In this document: in pieces, positions 1 to 7,175 of the stretch
Layout of the letters: every line of letters begins with the position of its first letter
How positions within the stretch are numbered: position 1 is the stretch's first letter
Assembly: GCA_031291095.1 (NCBI GenBank)
Contig: JARLJR010000098.1
Coordinates: 1 to 41,195 of the forward strand
Direction of reading: 5' to 3'
Length of the DNA stretch: 41,195 bases
From: Legionella sp.
Lineage (GTDB): Bacteria; Pseudomonadota; Gammaproteobacteria; Legionellales; Legionellaceae
Program-made: the position numbers and the translations under genes
Notes under the pieces: model-generated
What the model saw: the letters and a program-made list of their open reading frames with translations, nothing else
Databases searched by the model: none
Told to the model about the DNA's origin: nothing

Positions 1-45
1 AACATCCTTTGCCAAATCGATACCTAATACTTTAATATTGTTCAT
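1..45 (-). CDS. IS110/IS1111-family transposase, N-terminal fragment cut by the window edge
   Basis: Fifteen codons are visible, reading MNNIKVLGIDLAKDV. The GIDLAK strand is the start of the DEDD (RuvC-like) recombinase domain typical of IS110-family transposases and carries the first catalytic aspartate. A purine-rich stretch (AGAGAGGG) sits just upstream as a ribosome-binding site. The rest of the gene runs off the left edge, so it cannot be judged intact. The same start occurs at the right edge of the window on the opposite strand. Confidence 0.8.
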   Translation of the reverse strand, partial: MNNIKVLGIDLAKDV

Positions 46-140
46 ATGGACCCTCTCTTTTTATGAATGACGTTATTACACCTTCATTCTGGCTCGATTC
101 GAAGCCTTTTTAAAGGGTAGGGTCCATACTATTAACCCAG
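1..140 (-). mobile_element. 5' end of an IS110/IS1111-family insertion sequence (left copy, partial)
   Basis: Positions 7-140 are an exact reverse complement of 41062-41195, 134 bp with no mismatch. The shared block holds the first codons of a transposase and about 95 bp of upstream non-coding DNA. Identity ends at a CTGGG that is present in both copies; beyond it the flanks differ. A short non-coding leader fits the IS1111 subgroup better than the IS110 subgroup, whose bridge-RNA leader is usually longer. If so, the bridge RNA would lie beyond the far end of the transposase, outside this window. The exact element boundary is inferred from where the identity stops. Confidence 0.8.
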
Positions 141-153
141 TACTGAGTGCTAA

Positions 154-178
154 CGAAGCCTCGCTCTGGGTTGCTTCG
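154..178. repeat. REP-like hairpin beside the left IS copy
   Basis: CGAAGC and GCTTCG form a 6-bp stem around a 13-nt loop, within a stretch resembling the widespread CGTCATTGC-type bacterial intergenic repeat (read on the minus strand). The IS copy begins 13 bp away. Some IS110-family elements target REP-like palindromes, so this may be the target context. The right-hand copy does not have the same flank. Confidence 0.4.
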
Positions 179-298
179 CCAAGGTTTGCAATGACGAATT
201 CATATCGTTACATACCTATGTTCTCTTGTTCGAATTACCTCTGCAGGAATTCGAGAGCGAAATGGATAGTACACGTTTATAATTACGGAGAAGTTATA

Positions 299-1042
299 GT
301 GAATTTTACAAATCAAGTAGCATTAATTACTGGTGGCGCTTCAGGCATGGGAAAGGCTTGTGCCCAGTATTTGCAGCAAAGGGGAATGCGAGTAGCTATT
401 TGGGATAAACAAGCGGACCCTCAAAGTGAGGCCGATCTATTTATTAGTTGTGATGTAACCAGTGATGTTTCTGTGGAAGAAGCAATGCAGCAAACTATTG
501 CCAAACTTGGTACGCCAAGAGTTTGTATTAACTGTGCGGGAATAGCACCAGCTAAACGTATTGTTGGTAAAGAAGGAGCAATGCCTTTGGCTGCATTTAA
601 GCAAGTCATTGATGTTAATCTTATTGGCACATTTAATGTAATGCGAGTCGCCGCACATGCAATGTCTACATTGGAATTGGATAGCAAATCTCAGGAACGA
701 GGGGTTATCATTAATACCGCATCAATTGCAGCATTTGAAGGGCAGATAGGGCAGGCGGCTTATAGCGCTTCAAAAGGAGGTATTGTTTCTATGACTTTGC
801 CTGCGGCACGAGAGTTAGCCCAGTTTGCCATTCGTGTAAATACCATAGCTCCAGGATTGATTGGTACTCCATTGTTACTCAATATGCCCCAAGAAGTTCA
901 GGATAATTTGATTTCAACAATGACTTTTCCTAAACGTTTTGGTCAACCTGAAGAGTTTGCTGCTTTAGTAGGGCATATCATTGAAAATGGGATGATGAAT
1001 GGTGAAGTTATTCGTTTAGATGGTGCACTTCGTATGCGATAG
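299..1042 (+). CDS. SDR-family dehydrogenase, 3-hydroxyacyl-CoA dehydrogenase type-2 (HSD10)-like
   Basis: A 247-aa short-chain dehydrogenase/reductase. It has the NAD-binding TGGASGMG at residues 11-18, an acidic residue (D36) after the second strand that favours NAD over NADP, NCAG at 78-81, and a catalytic S142, Y155, K159 set (YSASK). The C-terminal segment ending NGEVIRLDGALRM closely matches HSD17B10-type 3-hydroxyacyl-CoA dehydrogenases, so a role in fatty-acid or branched-chain acyl-CoA oxidation is likely. I chose the GTG at 299 because GGAG sits 8 nt upstream. A longer frame reaches back to 191, but that extension lacks SDR features and has no ribosome-binding site. It faces flgN across an inverted repeat and sits alone beside the IS copy. 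Confidence 0.85.
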   Translation: MNFTNQVALITGGASGMGKACAQYLQQRGMRVAIWDKQADPQSEADLFISCDVTSDVSVEEAMQQTIAKLGTPRVCINCAGIAPAKRIVGKEGAMPLAAFKQVIDVNLIGTFNVMRVAAHAMSTLELDSKSQERGVIINTASIAAFEGQIGQAAYSASKGGIVSMTLPAARELAQFAIRVNTIAPGLIGTPLLLNMPQEVQDNLISTMTFPKRFGQPEEFAALVGHIIENGMMNGEVIRLDGALRMR

Positions 1043-1045
1043 TGG

Positions 1046-1123
1046 TTGTAGGTTGGGCCCATGGCCCAACATTGGGTTTGAGCGTGGCTCGATGCTTTAT
1101 TAGGCCATGAACCCAACCTACAA
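1046..1123. repeat. Inverted repeat between convergent genes, possible bidirectional terminator
   Basis: Twelve-base arms, TTGTAGGTTGGG at 1046-1057 and its exact complement at 1112-1123, enclose a smaller hairpin GTTGGGCC-CAT-GGCCCAAC (1052-1070). It lies between the convergent SDR and flgN genes. There is no clear T-tract, so it may be a dispersed palindromic repeat rather than an intrinsic terminator. Confidence 0.55.
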
Positions 1124-1143
1124 TTTATAGGGTGTTATTCAAA

Positions 1144-1638
1144 TCAAGCTTCTTCGTGATGTCGATTAGCATCGTTTGAAGAGGATAAATTGCCATGGGC
1201 ATTATAAACACTCGCTGCATCTGGCTTGTTCCCTGAGAGCGCATTAACCAGCTCCTGGCGAACATAAAGATTATTCGCAATTACTTGACCATTTACGGTA
1301 TTTAACTCACGGCAACGAGTTAGCGCATGAGCAAGTTTGCTATTTAATGTTTTTACTAAATTTATTTCAGCTTCTGGGCATTCTCTAAGAAATGCATTTA
1401 AGGCATCTGCTGCATTAATTGCTTGATTCGTAGAATTAATTATCTCCATACGCTGTTTCGCGCTGTCTTCTAGTTTATTGGATAAATCCTGTTTTTTACT
1501 GGCACACTCTTCCATTTGAGCATATTGGCGAGTTTCCAAAAGTCCTTTTTCTTCAGCTAATAAATCATTAAGTGATTCAACCCAAGAAATTTCTTGTTCT
1601 AAATGCTTGCATAATGCTTTTACTTTGTCGTTATTCAT
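1144..1638 (-). CDS. flgN: FlgN flagellar export chaperone
   Basis: A 164-aa, mostly helical cytoplasmic protein. The N-terminal region (LEQEISWVESLNDLLAEEKG) matches the FlgN family, which keeps the hook-filament junction proteins FlgK and FlgL unfolded until they are exported. Size is a little above the usual 140 aa. It follows flgM on the same strand with 15 bp between them, and flgA lies further upstream, the common flgA-flgM-flgN arrangement. It is likely co-transcribed with flgM from the sigma-28 promoter upstream. The family assignment rests on context as well as sequence, because FlgN proteins diverge quickly. Confidence 0.85.
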   Translation of the reverse strand: MNNDKVKALCKHLEQEISWVESLNDLLAEEKGLLETRQYAQMEECASKKQDLSNKLEDSAKQRMEIINSTNQAINAADALNAFLRECPEAEINLVKTLNSKLAHALTRCRELNTVNGQVIANNLYVRQELVNALSGNKPDAASVYNAHGNLSSSNDANRHHEEA

Positions 1639-1653
1639 ATAACTACCTTAAAT

Positions 1654-1953
1654 TTACGCCATTTCAGTATTATTTAACATTTTTGCAGCAATCTTGTCAC
1701 TATTAATTTGGTAATTACCTAATTCAATTTCAGCTTTGAAATAAAGAACACGAGCTTCATTAATTTCGGGAACTGCATCCAATGATTTTTGAATCGCTTC
1801 AAGTTGTTTGGTGGTATTGCTGATGCTAACGCTGTCATCAAACGACGAAGAACCTTCAGCTAAAATTTTATTAATTTCCAGCTGTTTTCCTTTCAAACGA
1901 TTGTCTGACTCTATAGGTTTTACATGAGTAGCATCACTAATTTGATTAAACAT
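1654..1953 (-). CDS. flgM: FlgM anti-sigma-28 factor
   Basis: A 99-aa protein that binds and inhibits sigma-28 (FliA) until it is exported through the finished hook-basal body. The C-terminal half, with the segment KIAAKML, corresponds to the FliA-binding helices, and the N-terminal half is polar and likely disordered. I chose the ATG at 1953 (start MFNQISD) because GAGG lies a good distance upstream. A frame-open extension to 2025 adds residues unlike FlgM and would start near the promoter. It is followed by flgN with 15 bp between them. Expression is probably class 3, from the promoter at 2037-2063. Confidence 0.88.
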   Translation of the reverse strand: MFNQISDATHVKPIESDNRLKGKQLEINKILAEGSSSFDDSVSISNTTKQLEAIQKSLDAVPEINEARVLYFKAEIELGNYQINSDKIAAKMLNNTEMA

Positions 1954-2036
1954 AAACTTATCCTCACGTTGTTTTGTGTTTATTCTATACTGATGACCTA
2001 TAGTTATCAGTTCTAAAAATTGCATCAGTAAACGCG

Positions 2037-2063
2037 TTATCGGCAGCTCGAGAAAATACTTTA
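2037..2063 (-). promoter_or_regulatory. Sigma-28 (FliA) promoter for flgM-flgN
   Basis: On the minus strand, TAAAGTAT, an 11-nt spacer and GCCGATAA. The sigma-28 consensus is TAAAGTTT-N11-GCCGATAA, so the -10 box and spacing are exact and the -35 box differs only near its end. Transcription would start near 2030, about 75 nt before the flgM ATG. This gives FlgM the usual feedback: the sigma factor drives its own inhibitor. Confidence 0.88.
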
Positions 2064-2113
2064 GTAAATTTTCTTAATTTTATGATTTTTTTATTAAAAA
2101 ATAAATTCTTAGC

Positions 2114-2815
2114 TTAAAAAACCACAGTTACTTTTTTTTCCCCGGAAACTTGAGCCTCAACGATTTTTTTTGAGCTTAAATTTCGTACTTTAATGGTTTC
2201 CCCTAGGGAACCGTTGGTAATTGCAATACCATCCATGCTAATAGTTAAATTATTATCGCCGGTTACAATAGAGACCTTTTCTCCTTTATTAACTACTTTA
2301 GGTAATTCAATATTGGTTGGATTAAAGGGATGATTAACCGCAATATTTTGTTTACAGGCTCGGCCAATTAAATCGTCGATGTCATTAAAATAACCATGTT
2401 TTAATTTATGGACGTCCATTTCGGTTTGGTAAATATCATTACCAGTAATTCTATCGCCTTTCATTAATGTGCGATTTGCTACAAAGACAGTTTTTAGAAT
2501 GATAATGCGGATTGGTACATACAAGGACCAATGATTATCTGGTTCTTGGCATTTGATTCCCATCGTGTTGGTTTCTAAAATAGGGGAATTATAGGGATTA
2601 AATACAGCTAATTGATCTTCTGCACAGGCTTTCAAGCTTAAACGAGAGTCAATTTTATCTGCGGAAACATGGATTTTTCCTTCTTTATAGGATGCCAATT
2701 GCTTAAGAACGTACAGTTCAATTTTTTGAGTTAATAACTCAGGCGACTGAGTTGGCTCTGCAAATAATCCCGCACTTGCAAAAAATAGTAAAATGCTTAG
2801 TATGCTCTTTTTCAC
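2114..2815 (-). CDS. flgA: FlgA, periplasmic chaperone for P-ring assembly
   Basis: A 233-aa exported protein with a clear Sec signal peptide (MKKSILSILLFFASAGLFA). It is followed by the FlgA N-terminal region and a C-terminal SAF-type domain: MKGDRITGNDIYQTEMD starts the SAF fold, and the C-terminal beta segments include KVSIVTGDNNLTISMDG. FlgA helps FlgI monomers polymerise into the P ring. It is transcribed away from the cytochrome gene and towards flgM. A TATAAT hexamer about 37 nt upstream of its start could be a -10 box, but no convincing -35 lies at the right distance. Confidence 0.93.
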   Translation of the reverse strand: MKKSILSILLFFASAGLFAEPTQSPELLTQKIELYVLKQLASYKEGKIHVSADKIDSRLSLKACAEDQLAVFNPYNSPILETNTMGIKCQEPDNHWSLYVPIRIIILKTVFVANRTLMKGDRITGNDIYQTEMDVHKLKHGYFNDIDDLIGRACKQNIAVNHPFNPTNIELPKVVNKGEKVSIVTGDNNLTISMDGIAITNGSLGETIKVRNLSSKKIVEAQVSGEKKVTVVF

Positions 2816-2893
2816 AACAATATCCCTAATGTCCCTGTAAATATTTCCTCGAATTATACAGCAAACAAAGTATCAAATTAAGGAGTTTGTAAC

Positions 2894-3268
2894 ATGCTAA
2901 GGTGTTTTATTATTATAAGTACTGCTGCTGGGCTTTTTATTTGTCTTCAAGCGCATGCAGACAGCCATCGCCCTCAGGACTTTTTACACTCGGTGAGTGG
3001 TTCTAAAAATGAAGGCGAGCAGATTTATAATCATTTTTGTGTCAACTGTCATGCGGCGAAACCTATTATTCCCGTGGGCGCGCCAAGAGTAGGGGAGGAT
3101 GGGGATTGGAAATTACGTCTAAAACAAGGAATGGATGTTTTGTTTCAGCATACTGATGAAGGATTGAATGCAATGCCGCCTCGTGGAGGATGTTTTGAAT
3201 GTACTGACAAGCAACTCATGTTGGCGATTAAATTTATGCTCCCACAACAAAAAGAAAAATCTAAATAA
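2894..3268 (+). CDS. Cytochrome c5-like c-type cytochrome
   Basis: A 124-aa secreted monohaem cytochrome. Residues 1-22 form a signal peptide ending AHA. The haem site is CVNCH (49-53), and M94 in the MPPRGGC segment is the likely sixth ligand. C100 and C103 form the small disulphide loop typical of cytochrome c5. It would act as a periplasmic electron carrier. It has a good ribosome-binding site (AAGGAG) and is divergent from flgA. Partner oxidases or reductases are not in the window. Confidence 0.9.
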   Translation: MLRCFIIISTAAGLFICLQAHADSHRPQDFLHSVSGSKNEGEQIYNHFCVNCHAAKPIIPVGAPRVGEDGDWKLRLKQGMDVLFQHTDEGLNAMPPRGGCFECTDKQLMLAIKFMLPQQKEKSK

Positions 3269-3324
3269 AATGAACATGATATTCATAAAATGAATAAAAA
3301 GTAAAAAAAATTTACAAAAAAGAC

Positions 3325-3351
3325 TAAACCTATTTTTAATTCTCCCGATAA
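3325..3351 (+). promoter_or_regulatory. Sigma-28-like promoter for the YkuD gene
   Basis: TAAACCTA, an 11-nt spacer and CCCGATAA. The -10 box matches the sigma-28 consensus GCCGATAA at 7 of 8 positions, the TAAA core of the -35 is present and the spacing is exact. The predicted start near 3358 leaves a short leader with the GAGGGAG ribosome-binding site at 3363-3369. The flagellar genes next door make sigma-28 control plausible. Confidence 0.65.
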
Positions 3352-3375
3352 ATAAGAAAAAAGAGGGAGAAAAAA

Positions 3376-3933
3376 ATGAAAAAAATGTTACTTGTGGTAC
3401 CTGTTTGTGCATTAGCTGCGTCATGTTCTTCTATGGATGGGGGGGTGCCTGTAGTCGATGATGCGGGTTATACCCATTATACAAAAAGCATGGCCAATGA
3501 TCATCGTGGGTCGGCTCATTTCCCAGCAAAACGAGTCGCGACCGGTAAAAAAGTGTTTATTTTTGACCCGAAAGCAACTGCTTGGGCTGCATATGATGGT
3601 GATGGTAACAGAGTAAATACAGGTAGCGCATCTGGTGGTAAAGATTTTTGTGAGGATGCAGGTAAACCATGCCGTACTGTAACTGGTACCTATCATGTTT
3701 ACTCGAAAAAAGGTGAGGATTGTACTTCCAGTATTTACCCACTTGAAACCCATGGTGGAGCCAGAATGCCTTATTGCATGCACTTCCATGGTGGTTACTC
3801 AATCCATGCTGCTTATGAAGTTCCTAACTATAATGCTAGCCATGGATGTATTCGAGTATTACCCAGTGCTGCAAAATGGTTGAACCAAGATTTTGTGGAT
3901 GTTGGTACTACCGTAATTGTAAAATCCTACTAA
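3376..3933 (+). CDS. L,D-transpeptidase (YkuD domain), probable lipoprotein
   Basis: A 185-aa envelope protein. The N-terminus has a basic and hydrophobic segment ending at C17, a plausible though weak lipobox (LAASC). The YkuD catalytic motif is H138-G-G... and S155-H-G-C158-I-R160, with C158 the nucleophile. Such enzymes form 3-3 crosslinks in peptidoglycan or attach proteins to it. The Legionella EnhA family belongs here, but I cannot tell which paralogue this is. It is a single-gene unit with a sigma-28-like promoter and a strong terminator downstream, suggesting expression with motility. Confidence 0.87.
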   Translation: MKKMLLVVPVCALAASCSSMDGGVPVVDDAGYTHYTKSMANDHRGSAHFPAKRVATGKKVFIFDPKATAWAAYDGDGNRVNTGSASGGKDFCEDAGKPCRTVTGTYHVYSKKGEDCTSSIYPLETHGGARMPYCMHFHGGYSIHAAYEVPNYNASHGCIRVLPSAAKWLNQDFVDVGTTVIVKSY

Positions 3934-4041
3934 ACTAATTAGAAGGTAGGTTGAACAAATTGGTTAAGTTGTACAAATAAATATAAATTCCTTAGCTAAG
4001 GAGTTTGCAAGTAGTTGTAACATGCGGTATCTCCACTCTAT

Positions 4042-4067
4042 GCCCTGCTTAATGCAGGGCTTTTTTT
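4042..4067 (+). terminator. Rho-independent terminator after the YkuD gene
   Basis: GCCCTGC, loop TTAAT, GCAGGGC, then seven T residues. This is a 7-bp GC-rich perfect stem with a T-tract, in the gap between the YkuD gene and coaX. Confidence 0.9.
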
Positions 4068-4120
4068 ATTGTCTTAAGAATACTAGAATCACATAACTTT
4101 TTTAAAGCAGGTATAAATAA

Positions 4121-4888
4121 ATGATTCTTTGTATTGATGTGGGGAATTCCCATATATATGGTGGCGTGTTCGATGGGGATGAGATTAAACTTCGTTTCCG
4201 CCATACCTCGCAAGTGAGCACTTCTGATGAATTAGGAATTTTCTTGAAGAGTGTCTTGCGGGAAAATGGTTGCTCTCCTGAAGTGATTAGTAAAATTGGT
4301 ATTTGTTCGGTAGTGCCTCAAATCGATTATTCATTGCGTGCCGCGTGCCTTAAATATTTTTCTATTGAGCCTTTTTTATTACAAGCAGGCGTAAAAACTG
4401 GATTGAACATTAAATACCGTAATCCTGTGGAAGTTGGGGCTGACCGAATTGCCAATGCAATTGCGGCAACCCATAGCCATCCTAATCAAAATGTTATTGT
4501 GATTGACTTTGGTACAGCAACCACATTTTGTGCCATTAATGCACAAAAGGCGTATTTGGGTGGAGCAATTTTACCTGGAGTACGATTATCTGTTGATGCG
4601 CTCTCGAAAAATACGGCAAAACTACCTGCTGTAGAAATTATCAAAATAGATAATGCAGTAGGCCGTTCTACTATAGAGAGTATTCAATCAGGTGTTTATC
4701 ATGGCGCTCTTGGCGCTTGCCGTGAATTAATTCAACGGATGAAACAGGAAGCTTTTGGTACGAGTAAAGCCGTGGTTTTAGCAACGGGCGGTTTTGCTTC
4801 CCTATTCGATAAGCAAGATTTATATGATCATTTAGTACCTGATTTAGTCCTTCAAGGTATTCGTTTAGCTGCGTTGATGAATTGTTGA
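4121..4888 (+). CDS. coaX: Type III pantothenate kinase
   Basis: A 255-aa cytoplasmic kinase that phosphorylates pantothenate in the first step of coenzyme A synthesis. The ASKHA-fold motifs are present: DVGNSH at residues 6-11 (phosphate 1), GADRIANAIA in the middle and IDFGTATTF (phosphate 2). Length is standard for the family, which is not feedback-inhibited by CoA and prefers monovalent cations. It has no obvious operon partner: a terminator precedes it and a hairpin follows. Confidence 0.95.
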   Translation: MILCIDVGNSHIYGGVFDGDEIKLRFRHTSQVSTSDELGIFLKSVLRENGCSPEVISKIGICSVVPQIDYSLRAACLKYFSIEPFLLQAGVKTGLNIKYRNPVEVGADRIANAIAATHSHPNQNVIVIDFGTATTFCAINAQKAYLGGAILPGVRLSVDALSKNTAKLPAVEIIKIDNAVGRSTIESIQSGVYHGALGACRELIQRMKQEAFGTSKAVVLATGGFASLFDKQDLYDHLVPDLVLQGIRLAALMNC

Positions 4889-4900
4889 GTTTAGGAAGCT

Positions 4901-4922
4901 GGCTGGGCTTAACAGCCTAGCC
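4901..4922. terminator. Hairpin after coaX, possible terminator; rest of the gap empty
   Basis: GGCTGGGCT and AGCCTAGCC pair with one mismatch around a TAAC loop, 12 bp after the coaX stop. There is no T-tract, so termination is uncertain. In the remaining gap up to 5226 I see only AT-rich sequence with no repeat, RNA gene or convincing promoter. Confidence 0.4.
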
Positions 4923-5226
4923 TACGCGTATTCTACCATAGCTTATTATCAATAAATGGCCGATATGTGGTTATTTTGATCTGTGGCGAGCTATAATCAT
5001 TATATTAGATAGACATAAAATAATTTTTATAAGTATATCAATTTCTTATATTTAAGATAAAACGAAAATCATAAAATGTACTTTCCTTTTTTGGGGATAC
5101 GTCATAAAATATGCTGTTTTTTTAAGCAAAACTTATTGGGTTGTATGATGCAATGAGTAATTTTAATGATTGGATGTAAATACAGATACAAGTAGCAAAG
5201 TCCAGAGAACAGTTAAAGGAATTATT

Positions 5227-6429
5227 ATGCCTAAATTCAAAACACTCCCTGAAGAGAAAAAAGGTAATGAAGCACTGCGAATCCATTGTGCATTAACTAT
5301 AGCAAGAATGAAATTAGCAGGTTATTTTTATGCTCATGGGATAAAACCAGGTGACGATTTTCCACAGGACCAGGTATTTAAGTTAGCTGGAGCTGGTGAA
5401 GAGACAAGTGATATGGCTTATCTATGGACGGCCTTAATGATTATGGGGCAACTGTCCGGTCGTAAGGGGTTTTCTGCCAAAAATATTGATGTAATAAATG
5501 TGGCTAGTGTGATGGGTGAAAAAAATGACAAAAGGTTTTTCGATCCTAAAAGTCAGCTTAAAAAGACATTTTTTAGTTATGACTACACCTCTTTAAATTC
5601 TAGTTCTTTGTACGAAACAGTATTCAGGCCTTTTGTCGAAAAGAACGAACTGAGTTACGACGAGGACGAACGGTCTAAATTTTTTGGAAGTCAAGTATCT
5701 AATAATAGCTCGCTTGAACTCGATGTTCAATTTCATATGGTCGATTATATGATGCATGCGTTCTTTTTGATGGATAAGCGGTCAGTCAAGTACCGCGGCA
5801 CTGGTGATGAGCTGTGCCGTAAGCTGCACAACATAGGAGCTAAGAAATTAGCGCATATGGTAAGATCAATTGATCCAGATAAAATTAATGAAGTCAACTT
5901 TAGCTCAATGAAAATGAACGAGTTTGGTAAGTTAGACGTGTGTTTCATTATTGATTCGTGTAAAGTTAAGACAATTATTTTAGATAGTAACAGTCTTCAT
6001 CGTTTGGATCCGACAGGGAAAAAAAATCATACTTATTTGTGTCTTGCTTTGAGTGAAATACCAAAAAGTGTAAGGCTTCTGTCATTAAGAAACAATGGAC
6101 TTTCGAGCTTTAACAAGACCGAGTTATTGGAAATTATGCAGGCTATACCATCAACGGTCACAGAAGTAATAATAGAATGCAACAAACTTGATCCTGAATT
6201 AGAGCAAGAGCTTTTACACAGCAGAGGCCAAAAAACGCAGCCATTACCTAAACCTACGCAGTCTGTGAAAAACCAGAAGCCTAAACTGGAAAAGCCTAAA
6301 GAAGAAAAGCCAGTAAAATTGAGTTCTATTTCACAAGCGCATTTTAGTAAACAGACTAAAGCATCTTCTTCTGCGCCAAAAGAGGAGGCTTCATCCTCAT
6401 CGGCACCCTCTACCTCTACTAAAAGGTAA
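5227..6429 (+). CDS. Orphan protein with LRR-like segment and polar C-terminal tail; candidate Dot/Icm substrate
   Basis: A 400-aa protein I do not recognise as a named family. Residues 1-245 form a charged, likely alpha-helical region with no signal peptide. Residues 247-325 resemble Legionella-type leucine-rich repeats: IPKSVRLLSLRNNGL is followed about 30 residues later by IPSTVTEVIIECNKLD. Residues 335-365 are a K/P/E-rich linker, and the tail is rich in S, A and E (EEASSSSAPSTSTKR), resembling type IVB secretion signals. I chose the ATG at 5227 (MPKFKTL) with AAAGGA 6 nt upstream; a TTG at 5170 is in frame but lacks a site. Effector status is inference from composition only. Confidence 0.7.
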   Translation: MPKFKTLPEEKKGNEALRIHCALTIARMKLAGYFYAHGIKPGDDFPQDQVFKLAGAGEETSDMAYLWTALMIMGQLSGRKGFSAKNIDVINVASVMGEKNDKRFFDPKSQLKKTFFSYDYTSLNSSSLYETVFRPFVEKNELSYDEDERSKFFGSQVSNNSSLELDVQFHMVDYMMHAFFLMDKRSVKYRGTGDELCRKLHNIGAKKLAHMVRSIDPDKINEVNFSSMKMNEFGKLDVCFIIDSCKVKTIILDSNSLHRLDPTGKKNHTYLCLALSEIPKSVRLLSLRNNGLSSFNKTELLEIMQAIPSTVTEVIIECNKLDPELEQELLHSRGQKTQPLPKPTQSVKNQKPKLEKPKEEKPVKLSSISQAHFSKQTKASSSAPKEEASSSSAPSTSTKR

Positions 6430-6446
6430 TGAGTACCTCTGTTGAT

Positions 6447-6469
6447 TTCCCGTGGGATGCCCGCGGGAA
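6447..6469. terminator. Terminator-like hairpin after the LRR gene
   Basis: TTCCCGTGGG, loop ATG, CCCGCGGGAA: a 10-bp stem with one G-T mismatch, 18 nt after the stop codon and followed by T-rich but broken sequence. It probably insulates the mraZ promoter region. Confidence 0.55.
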
Positions 6470-6611
6470 CTTCATCATTTTATTTCCAATAATCAATGCA
6501 GTATAAAATGTCACGCTGAGTAGCCTATTGTTTCATTGTTTTGTTTTTAATCATCTTGTTTGTTCGTTCAAAAAAATTACAAATAATTTGCCATAAAAGT
6601 GGGTTTTTCGC

Positions 6612-6641
6612 TTGACGGGTGTAGAAATGTGTTCCTATAGT
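6612..6641 (+). promoter_or_regulatory. Sigma-70 promoter of the mraZ operon
   Basis: TTGACG at 6612-6617 and TATAGT at 6636-6641, spaced by 18 nt, both near consensus. The predicted start near 6648 falls at the first GTGGAG repeat, so a protein bound there would block initiation. Confidence 0.65.
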
Positions 6642-6649
6642 GTATAAAA

Positions 6650-6686
6650 GTGGAGTAAAATAATAAAAAAGTGGAGAATTGTGGAG
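6650..6686 (+). promoter_or_regulatory. MraZ-type operator (GTGGAG direct repeats)
   Basis: GTGGAG occurs at 6650, 6671 and 6681, with spacings of 21 and 10 bp, i.e. about two turns and one turn of helix. A related GTGGGT lies at 6599. MraZ is known to bind short G-rich direct repeats about 10 bp apart ahead of its own operon, so autoregulation is expected here. Confidence 0.75.
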
Positions 6687-6716
6687 GTAAAAACTTTCAC
6701 ATAAAAAGAGAGAGCC

Positions 6717-7175
6717 ATGTTTCGGGGAATAAACGCCATCACCATAGACACTAAAGGACGCTTAGCGATACCTACGCGCTATCGTTCTGCCTTAGGTGCT
6801 GAGGAAAAAATTCCTTTGGTAGTGACCATTGATACCGAAGAAACGTGCTTGCTGCTCTACACCGCCGCGCAGTGGCAAATAATTGAAGATAACTTACAGA
6901 AATTGCCTAGCTTTAATGCAGCTGCACGTCGAATCCAACGTTTGCTTATTGGGCATGCTACTGATGTTGAAGTGGATGCAAATGGTCGGGTGCTACTCCC
7001 TACCGTTTTAAGAAATTATGCAAAGTTGGAAAAAGATGTGGTGATGATTGGTCAAGGAAATAAATTTGAGGTTTGGAGTAAGGAACTTTGGGATACCCGA
7101 CGCGAAGAGTGGTTGGCTGAGGAAAGTTCAGGTGATTCTGGATTACCCGAAGAAATGAAAACGTTTTCTTTGTAA
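6717..7175 (+). CDS. mraZ: Transcriptional regulator MraZ
   Basis: A 152-aa DNA-binding protein with two AbrB/SpoVT-like half domains, seen as [13 protein letters not shown] near residues 11-23 and [13 protein letters not shown] near 89-101. It is the first gene of the division and cell-wall (dcw) cluster and represses it. Its own operator repeats lie just upstream. The stop codon overlaps the rsmH start (TAATG), so translation is likely coupled. Size and order are standard. Confidence 0.96.
   Translation: MFRGINAITIDTKGRLAIPTRYRSALGAEEKIPLVVTIDTEETCLLLYTAAQWQIIEDNLQKLPSFNAAARRIQRLLIGHATDVEVDANGRVLLPTVLRNYAKLEKDVVMIGQGNKFEVWSKELWDTRREEWLAEESSGDSGLPEEMKTFSL

Noticed and set aside
185-205. A 16-base match (ACGAATTCATATCGTT) between this site and 8253-8268 in ftsL
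   Set aside because: A single chance match of this size is not surprising in 41 kb, and there is no flanking similarity.
191-298. In-frame N-terminal extension of the SDR gene starting at 191
   Set aside because: It lacks SDR features and any ribosome-binding site, whereas the GTG at 299 has GGAG at 8 nt and gives the normal family length.
2852-2893. Possible sigma-70 promoter for flgA (TATAAT on the minus strand)
   Set aside because: The nearest TTGATA lies only 12 nt upstream, too close for a normal spacer.
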